In this document: piece by piece, positions 45,737 through 55,277 of the stretch
How the letters are laid out: the number at the start of each line of letters is the position of its first letter
Numbering within the stretch: position 1 is the first letter of the stretch
NCBI RefSeq assembly: GCF_032051675.1
Contig: NZ_CP116968.1
Coordinates: forward strand, 4,732,526 to 4,796,525
Reading direction: 5' to 3'
Origin: Candidatus Nitrospira neomarina
GTDB lineage: Bacteria > Nitrospirota > Nitrospiria > Nitrospirales > UBA8639
Length of the DNA: 64,000 bases
Position numbers and translations under genes: made by a program
Notes under the pieces: model-generated
The model's input: the letters and a program-made list of their open reading frames with translations, nothing else
Database searches by the model: none
Told to the model about the DNA's origin: nothing

Positions 45737-46426
45737 ATGAGCAAGAAAATCCTAGTAGTTCTTACCAGCGTGGCGAAATATCCAAATTTAAATCGTGCGA
45801 CCGGATTATGGTTGGGTGAGGCCGTACACTTCGTGAAGAAAGTTCAAGAGGCTGGCTATGAAGTCGATTATGTCAGCCCAAAAGGAGGCTATACTCCGAT
45901 TGACCCGCATAGTCTTGCGCAGGCAGATGCGACGGATTGGGAATGGTACCAGAAAAAAGAATTTATGAATCGCCTCGGGACCACGCGACAAGCAACCAAT
46001 GTTAATTCAGATGATTACGTGGCGATCTACTATACCGGCGGTCATGGGGTGATCTGGGATTTCCCTGAGAATGAAACATTACAGACCCTCAGCCGGAAGA
46101 TTTATGAGAATGGTGGACTCGTTTCCTCAGTGTGTCACGGCGCTCTCGGTTTGCTGAACATTCGCTTATCGGATGGAACGGTACTCATTAAGAACAAAAA
46201 CGTCACCGGCTTTTCCAACGAAGAAGAAAAGCTGGTGGAACTCGACAAGGTCGTGCCATTGCTGACAGAGACTGAATTGGTTAAGCGAGGGGCCATATAT
46301 AAAAAATCCGATAAGCCGTGGGGGCCGTTTGCGCTGGAAGATTCCAGACTCATCACCGGACAGAATCCGGCATCGGGTGGTGCTGTTGCTGATCTCCTGA
46401 TAGCGGCCATTCGAAAAAGTGCCTAA
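45737..46426 (+). CDS. DJ-1/PfpI family protein (Hsp31/glyoxalase III-like)
   Basis: 229 residues. The nucleophile elbow is VSSVCHGALGLL with Cys133 and His134; Glu27 (GLWLGE) and GGHGVIWDFP (about 101-110) match the Hsp31-type active site. Such proteins are chaperones or methylglyoxal-detoxifying enzymes (glyoxalase III, deglycase). A GGAGGGGG-type ribosome site precedes it. It is the first plus-strand gene in the segment that splits the hydrogenase genes. Confidence 0.9.
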   Translation: MSKKILVVLTSVAKYPNLNRATGLWLGEAVHFVKKVQEAGYEVDYVSPKGGYTPIDPHSLAQADATDWEWYQKKEFMNRLGTTRQATNVNSDDYVAIYYTGGHGVIWDFPENETLQTLSRKIYENGGLVSSVCHGALGLLNIRLSDGTVLIKNKNVTGFSNEEEKLVELDKVVPLLTETELVKRGAIYKKSDKPWGPFALEDSRLITGQNPASGGAVADLLIAAIRKSA

Positions 46427-46585
46427 TCAGGAAATATGAACCTGGTGGGTTCTTATTTTGGTCAAATTTCTTACTGTTCCTATATTCATATAGATAAATA
46501 GTTAAATATACCTTTACCTGCCTATCCTGTTTAGTTTCTGATAACTTCTCAAATAGACTTTCCTCAAATTCAGCCAAGGACCAGG

Positions 46586-48910
46586 ATGGGACAATTACCG
46601 GCTACCCAAACTTCACAAAAGAAATCTTCTGTTTCTCTCTTGCATCAATTAGCACGGCGTCATGGGATTCAGCCCGTCTTTCGCGACGAAAGCGGCAATC
46701 GGAGAGTGGTGCCTGATGAAAGTTTGCGAGGCCTCCTTCGTCTAATGGGTGTTTCCGCCCACACACCCCAACACGTCCGGAAATCGGTTTTGGCGTCGAA
46801 GGCCAGTGAATGGACAAAACCTCTTGAAGAAACGTTCGTCATTCCTCAATCGAAATTGTCCTCAGGATGGAGGTTGCACATTCCTCTAGGACCGGAATCA
46901 CTTTCTTCCTTACACCTCGACTGGACCATCCGGGGAGAAAACAAGTTTCGAGCAACCCATCAGGCCAGTGGAACTTCGATAAAGATCCTTGCCCGAAAAA
47001 AAATCAACGGGCGGCACTATCTGCGTGTCAGTCTTCCTTTTCCCCGCCAGTTGCCGCTGGGATATTATACGCTCCAATTGTCAATCACCTCTCCTTCGTT
47101 CCGGGCACATGAAACTTCGCGTGTCATCGTCACTCCAGACAGCGCATATGCCCCGCCCTCTTATAAGCAGGGCCGTGGTCTCTGGGGATTGACCGTTCAA
47201 CTTTATGGTGTACGGACTAAACGGAATTGGGGAATCGGTGATTTCGGTGACCTGAATGATTTAGTTCAGTGGGCAGGGAACGATTTAGGCGCAGCCATGG
47301 TTGGCGTCAATCCTCTCCATGCGTTGCTGCCGGGTGAAATTAGTCCCTATTCCCCTTCAAGCCGGATGTTTCACAATCCCTTATATTTGGATATTGAGCG
47401 AATTCCCGAACATGATGAAAGCCCGGTTGCCCAGCGACGCGTCAAAAGCCGAGTCTTTCAGAACACGTTGAGCGCCCTTCGAGCATCTCCGACGGTTGAT
47501 TACGATTCGGTGCAGGCCATCAAATATAAACATTTCGAAATCCTGTATCGTCAGTTTCTCAAAAACCATCTGGTTCCCCGGTCACGCCGGGGATTGGCCT
47601 TTCTGCGATTTATTCAACAGCAAGGAAGCAATCTCGAACACTTTGCCTGTTTTCAGGTATTAGGTGAAATTTTTTCGCGTACCCGTTCTCCCAAGAAAAA
47701 GGCAAAAAGTTGGCAGAATTGGCCGAAAGAATTCAGAGACCCGCTCTCTCCTCAGGTGCAAAGGTTTTCCCGCAAACATGCTACACGCATCAATTTTTTT
47801 CGATACCTTGAATGGATATGTCAGGACCAGCTTGAGGAAGTGAGAAAAACTGCGCGTCGCCTGCGTATGCCCGTTGGCCTCTATCAAGATCTCGCCGTAG
47901 GGATCGATCCCAATGGCTATGAAGCCTGGGCCTTCCAGAATCAATTGGTGACGCAGGCATCCATTGGGACCCCACCGGAAATTTTCTCTCCCAAAGGCCA
48001 GAATTGGAACCTGGTGCCGCTTTCCCCCGAACATCTCCATCAACAAGGCTATGAGGTCTTTGTCAAAACGTTTCAGGCCATGATGAACGGCGGCGGCTTA
48101 TTGCGTATTGATCATGCCATGGGGCTGTTCCGATTGTTCTGGATTCCGCGAGGAAAGTCGCCCTCCGAAGGCGCCTATATTCATTATCCCGCCGAGGCGT
48201 TATTAGCGATTCTGGCTTTGGAGAGTCATAAGTCTCAGACCACCATTGTTGGAGAAGATCTGGGAACAATTACCCCTCACATTAGAGCAACCCTCAGTCT
48301 CTCTGGTTTGCTGAGCTACCGGCTTTTATTATTTGAAAAATCCAGGAAAGGGAATTTTATCCCACCGCACCGGTATAAAAAATCTGCTATGGTTGCGGTC
48401 TCCACCCATGATTTACCGACATTGAAGGGGTATTGGGAAGGTCGGGATATTCACTGGAAAACACAATTGAATGTCTATACTGACTCGACAGCTAGAGGGA
48501 AAGAATGGCGTGCACGTAACCACGAAAAAAGATTATTACTGCAAGCCCTCAGAAAAGAAGGATTGTTGGCCGGTCCCCATTCCGGAACACCACAATCCCT
48601 CCCTTCCTTCACCTCTGAATTGCAGCAAGCCGTGTATGCCTATTTAGCTAGAACCCCGAGCTTTCTCTTAGCGATATCCCTGGAAGATCTCCTTGGGGAT
48701 ACAGACACACCTAATATCCCGGGGGCACCTTCTCGTGCCTATCCGGTCTGGAGGATGAAAGCCGGTTCCCAAGGATCTGATTTGCACGAATGGCGAGATT
48801 CGCCGGACATTGCCAAGTTGGTGAGGGTCATCAATCGTGAACGAAAACGACCCCAATCGGCTAAGAATAAGCAATCTAAAACAACCAGGTCGCCGTCTCG
48901 GCATTCCTAA
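46586..48910 (+). CDS. malQ: 4-alpha-glucanotransferase (amylomaltase)
   Basis: 774 residues. The GH77 core is clear: RGLWGLTVQLYGVRTKRNWG, GDFGDLNDL, VGVNPLHALLPGE, PVGLYQDLAVGIDPNG with the nucleophile Asp, RIDHAMGLFRLFWIP, VGEDLGTI with the acid/base Glu, and VSTHDLPTLKGYW. An N-terminal extension of about 170 residues, as in the E. coli-type enzyme, adds a small beta domain. It transfers maltosyl units during glycogen or maltodextrin metabolism. AAGGA precedes the ATG. Confidence 0.93.
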   Translation: MGQLPATQTSQKKSSVSLLHQLARRHGIQPVFRDESGNRRVVPDESLRGLLRLMGVSAHTPQHVRKSVLASKASEWTKPLEETFVIPQSKLSSGWRLHIPLGPESLSSLHLDWTIRGENKFRATHQASGTSIKILARKKINGRHYLRVSLPFPRQLPLGYYTLQLSITSPSFRAHETSRVIVTPDSAYAPPSYKQGRGLWGLTVQLYGVRTKRNWGIGDFGDLNDLVQWAGNDLGAAMVGVNPLHALLPGEISPYSPSSRMFHNPLYLDIERIPEHDESPVAQRRVKSRVFQNTLSALRASPTVDYDSVQAIKYKHFEILYRQFLKNHLVPRSRRGLAFLRFIQQQGSNLEHFACFQVLGEIFSRTRSPKKKAKSWQNWPKEFRDPLSPQVQRFSRKHATRINFFRYLEWICQDQLEEVRKTARRLRMPVGLYQDLAVGIDPNGYEAWAFQNQLVTQASIGTPPEIFSPKGQNWNLVPLSPEHLHQQGYEVFVKTFQAMMNGGGLLRIDHAMGLFRLFWIPRGKSPSEGAYIHYPAEALLAILALESHKSQTTIVGEDLGTITPHIRATLSLSGLLSYRLLLFEKSRKGNFIPPHRYKKSAMVAVSTHDLPTLKGYWEGRDIHWKTQLNVYTDSTARGKEWRARNHEKRLLLQALRKEGLLAGPHSGTPQSLPSFTSELQQAVYAYLARTPSFLLAISLEDLLGDTDTPNIPGAPSRAYPVWRMKAGSQGSDLHEWRDSPDIAKLVRVINRERKRPQSAKNKQSKTTRSPSRHS

Positions 48911-49004
48911 GGTTCAGAGAGCGTCGTCAAAAAGGGGTAAGGAATTCAAGGCGGTACCTGGGGGAACGAAGTCTCGAGAATCCAGTGTAGACTCCGGTAA
49001 GTCC

Positions 49005-49466
49005 ATGTCATTCGATTACACACTGGATTTCGACGCCGTTGATTTCAGAAAGCATCCGGAACTGTATCGTATCGGAAAAGGAGAGCAGGGAGTCCTTCTG
49101 GTTGAACCCTATAAGAGCGAGATATTACCCCACTGGAAATTTAAAACCCCCCAGATGGCTCGCAGGTCGGCTAACTGGATTTACAAGTTATTTCTCGCAT
49201 ACAAGGCCAAGGGCGACTTTGTCGGAATGGATATGGCACGTAAATACTTGCAGATGGGGTATACGAGGTCGAGAAGATATGCCAACCACAAATCAGGCCG
49301 TAAGTATACTCAACAGAGCAGGGAAATCCTGCCGGTTGTAGAAGATGAAGAGAAGGCTGAATCAGCTAAAATCTTTTACCAGAAGTGGAAGAAAGCCAAA
49401 GAAAATAAGGAATATTTGAAACTGAAGCAGAGGCACAAAGATAGGTATTTCAAACAGGAGCTCTGA
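49005..49466 (+). CDS. DUF4385-family protein
   Basis: 153 residues from ATG 49005 (MSFDYTLDFDAVDFRKHPEL); the frame is open upstream into malQ, but family resemblance starts here. The sequence is basic and helical with EPYKSEILPHWKFKTPQMAR, MDMARKYLQMGYTRSRRYAN and HKSGRKY. DUF4385 proteins have no known function; their basic Arg/Lys content suggests nucleic-acid contact, which is speculation. It is 94 bases after malQ and 10 bases before the cupin gene. Confidence 0.75.
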   Translation: MSFDYTLDFDAVDFRKHPELYRIGKGEQGVLLVEPYKSEILPHWKFKTPQMARRSANWIYKLFLAYKAKGDFVGMDMARKYLQMGYTRSRRYANHKSGRKYTQQSREILPVVEDEEKAESAKIFYQKWKKAKENKEYLKLKQRHKDRYFKQEL

Positions 49467-49476
49467 GGATAGGGAC

Positions 49477-49779
49477 TTGGAATATTTTACCTGTAAAAAG
49501 TTTTCTCTCCCACTTACTCGCCAGGAGGTGGCTCAGTCATGGAGTCAGCGGGGGTATTCGTGCGATGTGTTTGTCGATCCTCCCGGGCGGGAGTGGAATG
49601 ATTTCGTTCATTCGACCAACGAACTGGTCACCGTTGTGGAAGGAAAATTGCGAATGACCATTGAGGGTGAAGAGATTATCGCGGAACCCGGAGATGAGGT
49701 ATTCATTCCGAAAGAAGCCTGTCATTCGGTAAAAAATATTTATCATGCGACGACCACATGGCTGTATGGATATGATTGA
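49477..49779 (+). CDS. Small cupin-domain protein
   Basis: 100 residues. A single cupin barrel: motif 1 around WNDFVHSTNELVTVVEGKLR and motif 2 around AEPGDEVFIPKEACHSVKN with a His near the end. Metal binding is possible, as His, Glu and His residues lie at the usual places. The start is TTG at 49477 with GAGGATAGG upstream. Function and substrate are unknown. Confidence 0.8.
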   Translation: MEYFTCKKFSLPLTRQEVAQSWSQRGYSCDVFVDPPGREWNDFVHSTNELVTVVEGKLRMTIEGEEIIAEPGDEVFIPKEACHSVKNIYHATTTWLYGYD

Positions 49780-50015
49780 GAGCATGAAAGTTCGAATGCC
49801 ATCCGGTAGCCCTTGTTTGCGAAGTGATAAATGGTTTATGACACACAGACGTTCTGGGAGGCGAGGGCATTCTATTGGGATCAGACCCTTCGCCGCCGGC
49901 TCAGGATGGCCAGATGATTAAGGTTTAATCAAAACATTATTTGTTCCTTCAACGACTGGGTGGTGAAATTTAAGTTTTTACATTTTTTTCCATATGTCCT
50001 ATCCTATGAGCTGCG

Positions 50016-50489
50016 ATGCGATTTATCCGTCTGTCCGATTACACCTGGTGGATCTGGTTGTGCCTCGCCGGTTGCTTGCTGGCCGGCTTGCTCGTTGATC
50101 CGATTTACTTCTTTCTGGCAATCCTCATTTCCACCATCCAAGCCTTGGTCTTTTTTGCTCGCGAAGAAAATGCCTCGTCTTTTCCTGCGCAACTTCGTCT
50201 CGCGTATCTGCTTCTCCTCGTCGTGCTGTATCTGCCGCCACTTCGATTTCTCTATTGGGTTCCGGCTATTGGCACATTGATCCTGTGTTGTACCGGGTAC
50301 TGTCTGTTGGCACGCAGTCTTTCCTTGCTTCCATGGAACCGGGACTCGCCTCTGACATTTCAGGAAGTCGTCAGGACCTTCAGTGTTCCTCCTAATCTTG
50401 ATGTCACTCTGCGAGGCAAACCTGCATCCGGGTGTCCCGGTGGAGTGTGTTCATTGGAAGTGCAAATCGGTAAGTCCGCAAAGGCCTGA
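50016..50489 (+). CDS. Small membrane protein of unknown function
   Basis: 157 residues with about four hydrophobic helices (WIWLCLAGCLLAGLLVDPIY, FFLAILISTIQALVFF, AYLLLLVVLYLPPLRFLYWV, GTLILCCTGYCLLARSL) and a soluble tail with CPGGVCSLEVQIG. The tail resembles a short metal-binding or thiol motif. No family name is known to me. It stands in the plus-strand group with malQ and the cupin, followed by a 313-base gap. Confidence 0.65.
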   Translation: MRFIRLSDYTWWIWLCLAGCLLAGLLVDPIYFFLAILISTIQALVFFAREENASSFPAQLRLAYLLLLVVLYLPPLRFLYWVPAIGTLILCCTGYCLLARSLSLLPWNRDSPLTFQEVVRTFSVPPNLDVTLRGKPASGCPGGVCSLEVQIGKSAKA

Positions 50490-50802
50490 GGAGGCGATCA
50501 CCGATTTGCGAGGGCCGAGGAAATGTATATGTGGAGGAGACGCACGTATTGGGATATCGTCATGTGAATAGTGGATTCCTTCTGTATTCATTGGTGTCGA
50601 TAACGTGGGAATGTCGTCAACGTAGCCATCCTGAAGGCTGCATGATCAACTTGTGATAATTGAGTGGTCATGGCCATCTCAAAAATTCTGGTGCCTGGAA
50701 TCGGATCATTGGGCAAAGGTTCAGGTCCCCTTTCCAATATCTTTTCCGGTTAGAGTTGTTGTACGCAGTATTCATTCACTTCACACAACATAGGAGAACA
50801 AT
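50490..50802 (+). other. Gap upstream of the encapsulated-ferritin-like gene
   Basis: 313 bases without a gene. It ends in a good ribosome site (AGGAGA) before the ATG at 50803 and is likely to hold that gene's promoter. No other structure is evident. Confidence 0.4.
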
Positions 50803-51090
50803 ATGGCGAGTGTCGGCTATCACGAACCCATTGAGGAATTGTCCCATGAAACACGTGACATGCATCGAGCCATCTTTTCGTTGATGGAAGAACTGGAGGC
50901 GGTTGATTGGTACAATCAGCGCGCGAATGCGTGCAAAGACGCGGACCTCAAAGCCATTCTTGCGCACAATCGAGACGAGGAGAAGGAACATGCGTCGATG
51001 GTGCTTGAATGGATTCGACGCAAGGATCCTTCATTTTCGAAGCATTTGAAGGACTATCTGTTTACGGAGAAACCCATCGCGCATACATAA
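50803..51090 (+). CDS. EncFtn-type encapsulated ferritin without targeting tail
   Basis: 95 residues. The helix pair [20 protein letters not shown] and [18 protein letters not shown] is the EncFtn family; Glu30, Glu60 and His63 occupy the positions of the ferroxidase ligands Glu32, Glu62 and His65 of Rhodospirillum rubrum EncFtn, and Trp36-Tyr37 also match. The protein stops at [11 protein letters not shown], where the R. rubrum protein continues with a linker and encapsulin-localising peptide. No encapsulin gene is in the window. It would oxidise Fe2+, but where the iron goes is unclear. Confidence 0.88.
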   Translation: MASVGYHEPIEELSHETRDMHRAIFSLMEELEAVDWYNQRANACKDADLKAILAHNRDEEKEHASMVLEWIRRKDPSFSKHLKDYLFTEKPIAHT

Positions 51091-51141
51091 CCGCACAATG
51101 TCGATCGAATCGACCTCTGCCAGGATTCAGTGCCGTTTGGC

Positions 51142-52263
51142 TTATTCTGGTGGCTGGCAGAGGACGTGGACCTCCTCGGTGAGGTCAATGCCCACCGGAC
51201 ACCAGGTGATGCAGCGTCCACAACCGACGCATCCCGACATGCCGAATTGGTCGATCCATGACCCTAATTTGTGAGTCAGCCACATGCGGTAGCGGTCTTT
51301 GGTGGTGGGTCGGAAGTTTTTCCCGTGGATGTAGCCGTGATCCGACGTGAAACACGAATCCCAGACTCGAGCATGTTCCGATTGTTGGTGGTCCAGGGAC
51401 GGAGTTTCCTCCACCCCATGACAAAAACAGGTGGGGCAGACCATCGTACAGTTGGTGCAGGCCAGGCAGCGTGCGGCGACCTCGTCCCATCTGGCGTGAT
51501 TGTGAGCCTCATATAAGCCATGTGGTAACGAAGCATGTGGAAGTGTCTTCGTCTGGCTGGCTGCGCAGGCGGCTATCCGTTCTTCGTCCTGCTGAATCCG
51601 CGCTTCAGAGGCCACACCGCACGCAAGGTGTTCCAAAACTTCCAGTCCGGTGGGGCTTCCGGCTTGAATCAGAAAATCTTCATCGGCTTCGGTCAGGCTG
51701 AGATCGTACCCTTCCTGGGCTTTTGGTCCGGTCCCCATTGACGCGCAAAAGCACGTTTCCAGCGCCCTCGTGCAGTTGACGGCGATGAGGAGGAGATTGT
51801 TCCGTCGCTGTTGGTAGTAGGGATCAGGATAGGAACCGTTCAGGAAAATCTGATCTTGAATGCCGAGTCCTGCAAGATCGCACGCTCGTACTCCCAGCAC
51901 GGCGGTTCGTGGTATCTCAGGAACGGTCTCTTTGGCACAAAATGTTTTTCCGTTGCGGTCCAGGACTAACAGGGTTTCTCGTGGAGTAAACACCAGTGGC
52001 TTGAGAGATTGTGGGCCGTGAACGATATTAAAATACCGGGGATTGGAGTCTGGTTCCAGTCGATAACTTCCTGGGCGTTGGTGGTCTTTCCACCCGATCG
52101 GGAGGTCTTCTCCCCGGGTAATTTCTCCCCATTGAATCGTGCCGTTGAAGAGGACCGGACCAAGAATCCGATAGCCAAGGTTCTGGAGAATGCGAATGAG
52201 ATGAGAAAAATCCTGGCGGTGTAAGAGTCCAGGCGGAGAAGGTTTAAAAGATTCGTGGGTCAT
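51142..52263 (-). CDS. hydB: [NiFe] hydrogenase group 3b-like, 4Fe-4S (beta) subunit
   Basis: 373 residues. The C-terminal half has two cluster sites, [16 protein letters not shown] and [17 protein letters not shown]. The N-terminal part ([20 protein letters not shown]) is typical of the beta subunit shared with anaerobic sulfite reductase subunit A and group 3b hydrogenases. It is downstream of the 455-residue gene (14-base gap) and ahead, on the same strand, of gamma-delta-alpha, from which it is separated by 5.8 kb of plus-strand genes. Confidence 0.9.
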   Translation of the reverse strand: MTHESFKPSPPGLLHRQDFSHLIRILQNLGYRILGPVLFNGTIQWGEITRGEDLPIGWKDHQRPGSYRLEPDSNPRYFNIVHGPQSLKPLVFTPRETLLVLDRNGKTFCAKETVPEIPRTAVLGVRACDLAGLGIQDQIFLNGSYPDPYYQQRRNNLLLIAVNCTRALETCFCASMGTGPKAQEGYDLSLTEADEDFLIQAGSPTGLEVLEHLACGVASEARIQQDEERIAACAASQTKTLPHASLPHGLYEAHNHARWDEVAARCLACTNCTMVCPTCFCHGVEETPSLDHQQSEHARVWDSCFTSDHGYIHGKNFRPTTKDRYRMWLTHKLGSWIDQFGMSGCVGCGRCITWCPVGIDLTEEVHVLCQPPE

Positions 52264-52277
52264 GATTGCCTTATAAC

Positions 52278-53645
52278 TTACAGCCCAATGTGACCACGGA
52301 GAATGTTGAAATTATACGCGGATTGGCCTGTGCGTCGCAGACCCAGATCATGTTGTTCCATGTGATCAATGATGGCTGCCACCTCCTTTGTGTCCTGTTG
52401 CGCAGAGCAGAAATGCCGAGGGCTTTCTCCTTTTAGAAGCGGCGAAGGCCTTTCTGCCCATTCCAAATAGACGGTTTCAAGCAAGGACTCGAGGATCTGT
52501 TGCTCTTCTTCTTTGGGGACAATGGTGGGGGGAACGATGTAGCTGTCTGATAAGAGATCCACTTCAGGAGTCCGATGTTGAGGGGGAGCGGTGGTCTCCC
52601 CCTGGAAGTGCAGTAAGAAGCCAAAGGCTGCGGCCAGTTGGTGCTTGACGGTATCCAGCCGGTCTGCAGAATCGGTTTCGACAAATAATTGTGTGGGTGT
52701 CAAGGTGAGGCGTGCGACAGGGCATGCTCCGGCATCTGATGGGTCCTGTGGTGGGAGCCATACCCACGTTAAGATATTGGTTTGTGAAGCCGTTGACGTC
52801 GGCCTGTCGGCGTGTTCTTGCCCGGGAGTGAATTGATCAAGCTTACGAAGTCCTTCAGCCATTGCGCGGAAGTCATGGTGTTCATACAGGGCGATGGCAT
52901 AGAGAAATGTTTCGCCTTGGGTATTCTGATAGTCAATCTGTGAGTCAACGACCGCCCAGGCTCCTCGTCGCACTTTAGCGACACTCCACATGATCATATA
53001 TCCGAAGCTCTTGGCGAATTCTGCCCATTCTGAAAGGGCAAAATTGCCCGTGCCAATCTCGATTTCCCGTCGCGTCTCATTGGTTAATTCGAAGACGGCT
53101 TTTCCCATGCTGGAGGAAAGGATGAGTGGGGGCCCAGGTAGGCGGATGTCGGCCAATCCCCGAAGAAGCCGGGTGAGCAGGACCTGTCCAACTTTGTATG
53201 GAACCGGACTCGTGTGAGGGACAACATCAAATATCTGTTGGTCTCCCAACGATTGCAGACGGGTTTGAGTAGACTGATTCCCCTGTTCCAGTCCTTGCAC
53301 CTCGAGCAGATCCATATAGGAATGTCGCAAGGAATCCAGCCAGACTCGTTCCTCTTGCGGAACATGTTCCGTGACCAGGTCTCGCACCTGCTCGATGAGA
53401 GAAGCATGGCCGTCAGTCGGCAAATAATCGGCATAGACGAACCACCTGGCCAGGTCCTCTTCTTCCGGCAAGGGAACCAAGGGCGGAACCATGAGTGGAT
53501 GGAAATAGGGCTGAAGGGCGTGGCTTAGGGCCAGTTGTCGCTGTATCTGAAAATCCGGTTGGAGCGATTGATGCTCCAATCGGGTTAACAGACTTCGAAG
53601 GCCTTTTTCCGATCCGGCCATGGGGTGAGAGTGTTTGTCTGCCAT
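52278..53645 (-). CDS. Uncharacterised protein of the hydrogenase/stress operon
   Basis: 455 residues, soluble, no signal peptide. I do not recognise the family. The N-terminal part is Pro/Leu-rich with long helices; the middle has IGTGNFALSEWAEFAKSFGY; near the C-terminus, WAERPSPLLKGESPRHFCSA followed by AAIIDHMEQHD resembles the short helical motif at the C-terminus of MbcA/ParS/Xre-type antitoxins, but this is weak. It is 17 bases after a universal stress gene and 14 bases before hydrogenase beta, so a role in hydrogenase regulation or assembly is a reasonable guess. Confidence 0.7.
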   Translation of the reverse strand: MADKHSHPMAGSEKGLRSLLTRLEHQSLQPDFQIQRQLALSHALQPYFHPLMVPPLVPLPEEEDLARWFVYADYLPTDGHASLIEQVRDLVTEHVPQEERVWLDSLRHSYMDLLEVQGLEQGNQSTQTRLQSLGDQQIFDVVPHTSPVPYKVGQVLLTRLLRGLADIRLPGPPLILSSSMGKAVFELTNETRREIEIGTGNFALSEWAEFAKSFGYMIMWSVAKVRRGAWAVVDSQIDYQNTQGETFLYAIALYEHHDFRAMAEGLRKLDQFTPGQEHADRPTSTASQTNILTWVWLPPQDPSDAGACPVARLTLTPTQLFVETDSADRLDTVKHQLAAAFGFLLHFQGETTAPPQHRTPEVDLLSDSYIVPPTIVPKEEEQQILESLLETVYLEWAERPSPLLKGESPRHFCSAQQDTKEVAAIIDHMEQHDLGLRRTGQSAYNFNILRGHIGL

Positions 53646-53662
53646 GGTCCCACGTTCAGGGC

Positions 53663-54625
53663 TTAGGCCTGAGAGGATGTGGTCTTGTCATTGGCGTGCG
53701 ATGGATGATGTCCTCCTTCGAATTTCGGACTTTTAATCGTGAGGACGGGATAGGGACTTTGTTCGAGTACCTTATAGGCTGTGCTTCCCAGGATCATCCG
53801 GGTCAGTCCTTTTCGGCCATGGCTACCCATGATAATAAGATCGGCTTGCTGAATGGCACTGGTTTCCAGGATGCCATCCACGGTTGGCTTATCGAGTAAC
53901 TCATATTGGGCGGATAGACCCTGTTCGGACAGGACGGCGGTGAGGTCAGCCAATCGCTTTTCGACTTTATCCCGGTTGGTTTTTTCTTGAAGCGGATGAG
54001 TCAGGGTGAAGTCCAAACTGTAAGACAATGGTTCAATGGCGTGGACCAGGGTCAGAGGCACATCAAACCATTTGGCAATTTGGACCGCGTATTCATAGGC
54101 ATCCATGGAGCAATCGGAGAATTCTAAAGGCAGAACGATTTGGCGCGGGAGGATTTGCAAGGGATGCATCGCGGAGATATCCTCTGATTCCCGGTGAGGA
54201 ATGGACAGAACCGGACATGGGGCTCGTTGAATCACCCGTTCCGCCACGCTCCCGAATAAGACTCGATTGAATCCCGTCCACCCGTGTGTTCCCATCATAA
54301 TTAAATCGCATTTTTTCTCCCGTGCGACCTCGCAAATGCATTCAGAAGGGAGACCTGCCAGCAACTCCATGGATGCGCGCGGGACTTGTTGCCGAGCCTC
54401 GGCCACGAGTGTGTCCAACTCTTCCCGAGCCACCTTGCGTTGTTCATCCAGGAATTGTTGGGCGACTCCGGCGTCGATATCCAGCCCCGGTTGCAGGGAA
54501 TGGACATGAAGAATGGTCAGTTGCGCTTCAAAGACTTTTGCCCACTCCACCGCATATCGAAAGGCAGGAGTGGAGCTTGGTGAAAAATCGGTAGGAAGCA
54601 GGATATGGGTGACGATCTTGACCAT
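53663..54625 (-). CDS. Tandem universal stress protein
   Basis: 320 residues, two UspA domains. Domain 1 has HILLPTDFSPSSTPAFRYAV and MMGTHGWTGFNRVLFGSVAE; domain 2 has QIVLPLEFSDCSMDAYEYAV and IMGSHGRKGLTRMILGSTAY. Both show G-x2-G-x9-G(S/T) loops, so both may bind ATP. It is the first gene of the operon that continues with the 455-residue protein and hydrogenase beta, and it differs from the other two universal stress proteins of the window. Confidence 0.92.
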   Translation of the reverse strand: MVKIVTHILLPTDFSPSSTPAFRYAVEWAKVFEAQLTILHVHSLQPGLDIDAGVAQQFLDEQRKVAREELDTLVAEARQQVPRASMELLAGLPSECICEVAREKKCDLIMMGTHGWTGFNRVLFGSVAERVIQRAPCPVLSIPHRESEDISAMHPLQILPRQIVLPLEFSDCSMDAYEYAVQIAKWFDVPLTLVHAIEPLSYSLDFTLTHPLQEKTNRDKVEKRLADLTAVLSEQGLSAQYELLDKPTVDGILETSAIQQADLIIMGSHGRKGLTRMILGSTAYKVLEQSPYPVLTIKSPKFEGGHHPSHANDKTTSSQA

Positions 54626-54731
54626 AACGGTATGAGCCTTTCGCCTGAGGGTGAAAGCCAGAGAGCACTCTCAGAAATTCTAATTGCTCGGGCACCCGAC
54701 CACAACCCGTAGAGAATTCAGAGGTTGCCGC

Positions 54732-55157
54732 TTACACGGCGTCCACGGTCAGGAGGAGAATTTCCCCTTTCATCTCCTTATGGATCGAACATTGAAATTG
54801 GAATCGACCCGAGTGGTTGAGCATCAAACGGATTGAGGCTTCCTGGCCGGGCTCAAGAAGGACGCCTTCCACGCCTTTTCCATAGGTTATGACGCCATTG
54901 CTATCGACATGGGTCAAAGTATTGAGGAATATGTCGGATCCAAAATCATGGCGTACCGTATCGTTGTTTGTGATGTAGATAATGGTCTCTGTGTCCAGTT
55001 GAAGAGGCATTTGTGTGGTTTGAAAGGTGTATCCCTCAATGGTCACGATCACTTCTTGTATGGGCTGCGCGCTGGGCGAGGATATACCTCCTAGGAGAAA
55101 GAATCCCATGGACAGAGCCCAAGCCCTGCGAAATAGGCATTTTCGAAGGATGTGCAT
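54732..55157 (-). CDS. Exported cupredoxin-like protein
   Basis: 141 residues. A signal peptide (ALSMGFFLLGGISSPSAQ) precedes a cupredoxin fold. The copper ligands are visible as His in VRHDFGSD and Cys, His, Met in FQCSIHKEMKGEI. This is a type 1 copper site, so it may carry electrons in the periplasm. It lies downstream of Hsp20 on the same strand, with a hairpin in between, and may have its own promoter. Confidence 0.82.
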   Translation of the reverse strand: MHILRKCLFRRAWALSMGFFLLGGISSPSAQPIQEVIVTIEGYTFQTTQMPLQLDTETIIYITNNDTVRHDFGSDIFLNTLTHVDSNGVITYGKGVEGVLLEPGQEASIRLMLNHSGRFQFQCSIHKEMKGEILLLTVDAV

Positions 55158-55240
55158 GTGTGGATGATCTCCCTTGCGTTGAAGTGACTTATCGCCCTCG
55201 ACTTGTTGCTACTGACCGTCTTGTCATGAGAAAGCACCCG

Positions 55241-55270
55241 GGTTCCCCTTTCAATTCAGAAGGGGGAACC
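55241..55270 (-). terminator. Hairpin after the Hsp20 gene
   Basis: GGTTCCCC at 55241-55248 pairs with GGGGAACC at 55263-55270, extended by TT/AA with one bulge. It lies just past the Hsp20 stop at 55278. The tail is only partly T-rich, so read-through to the cupredoxin gene is possible. Confidence 0.55.
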
Positions 55271-55277
55271 TGCCCAC

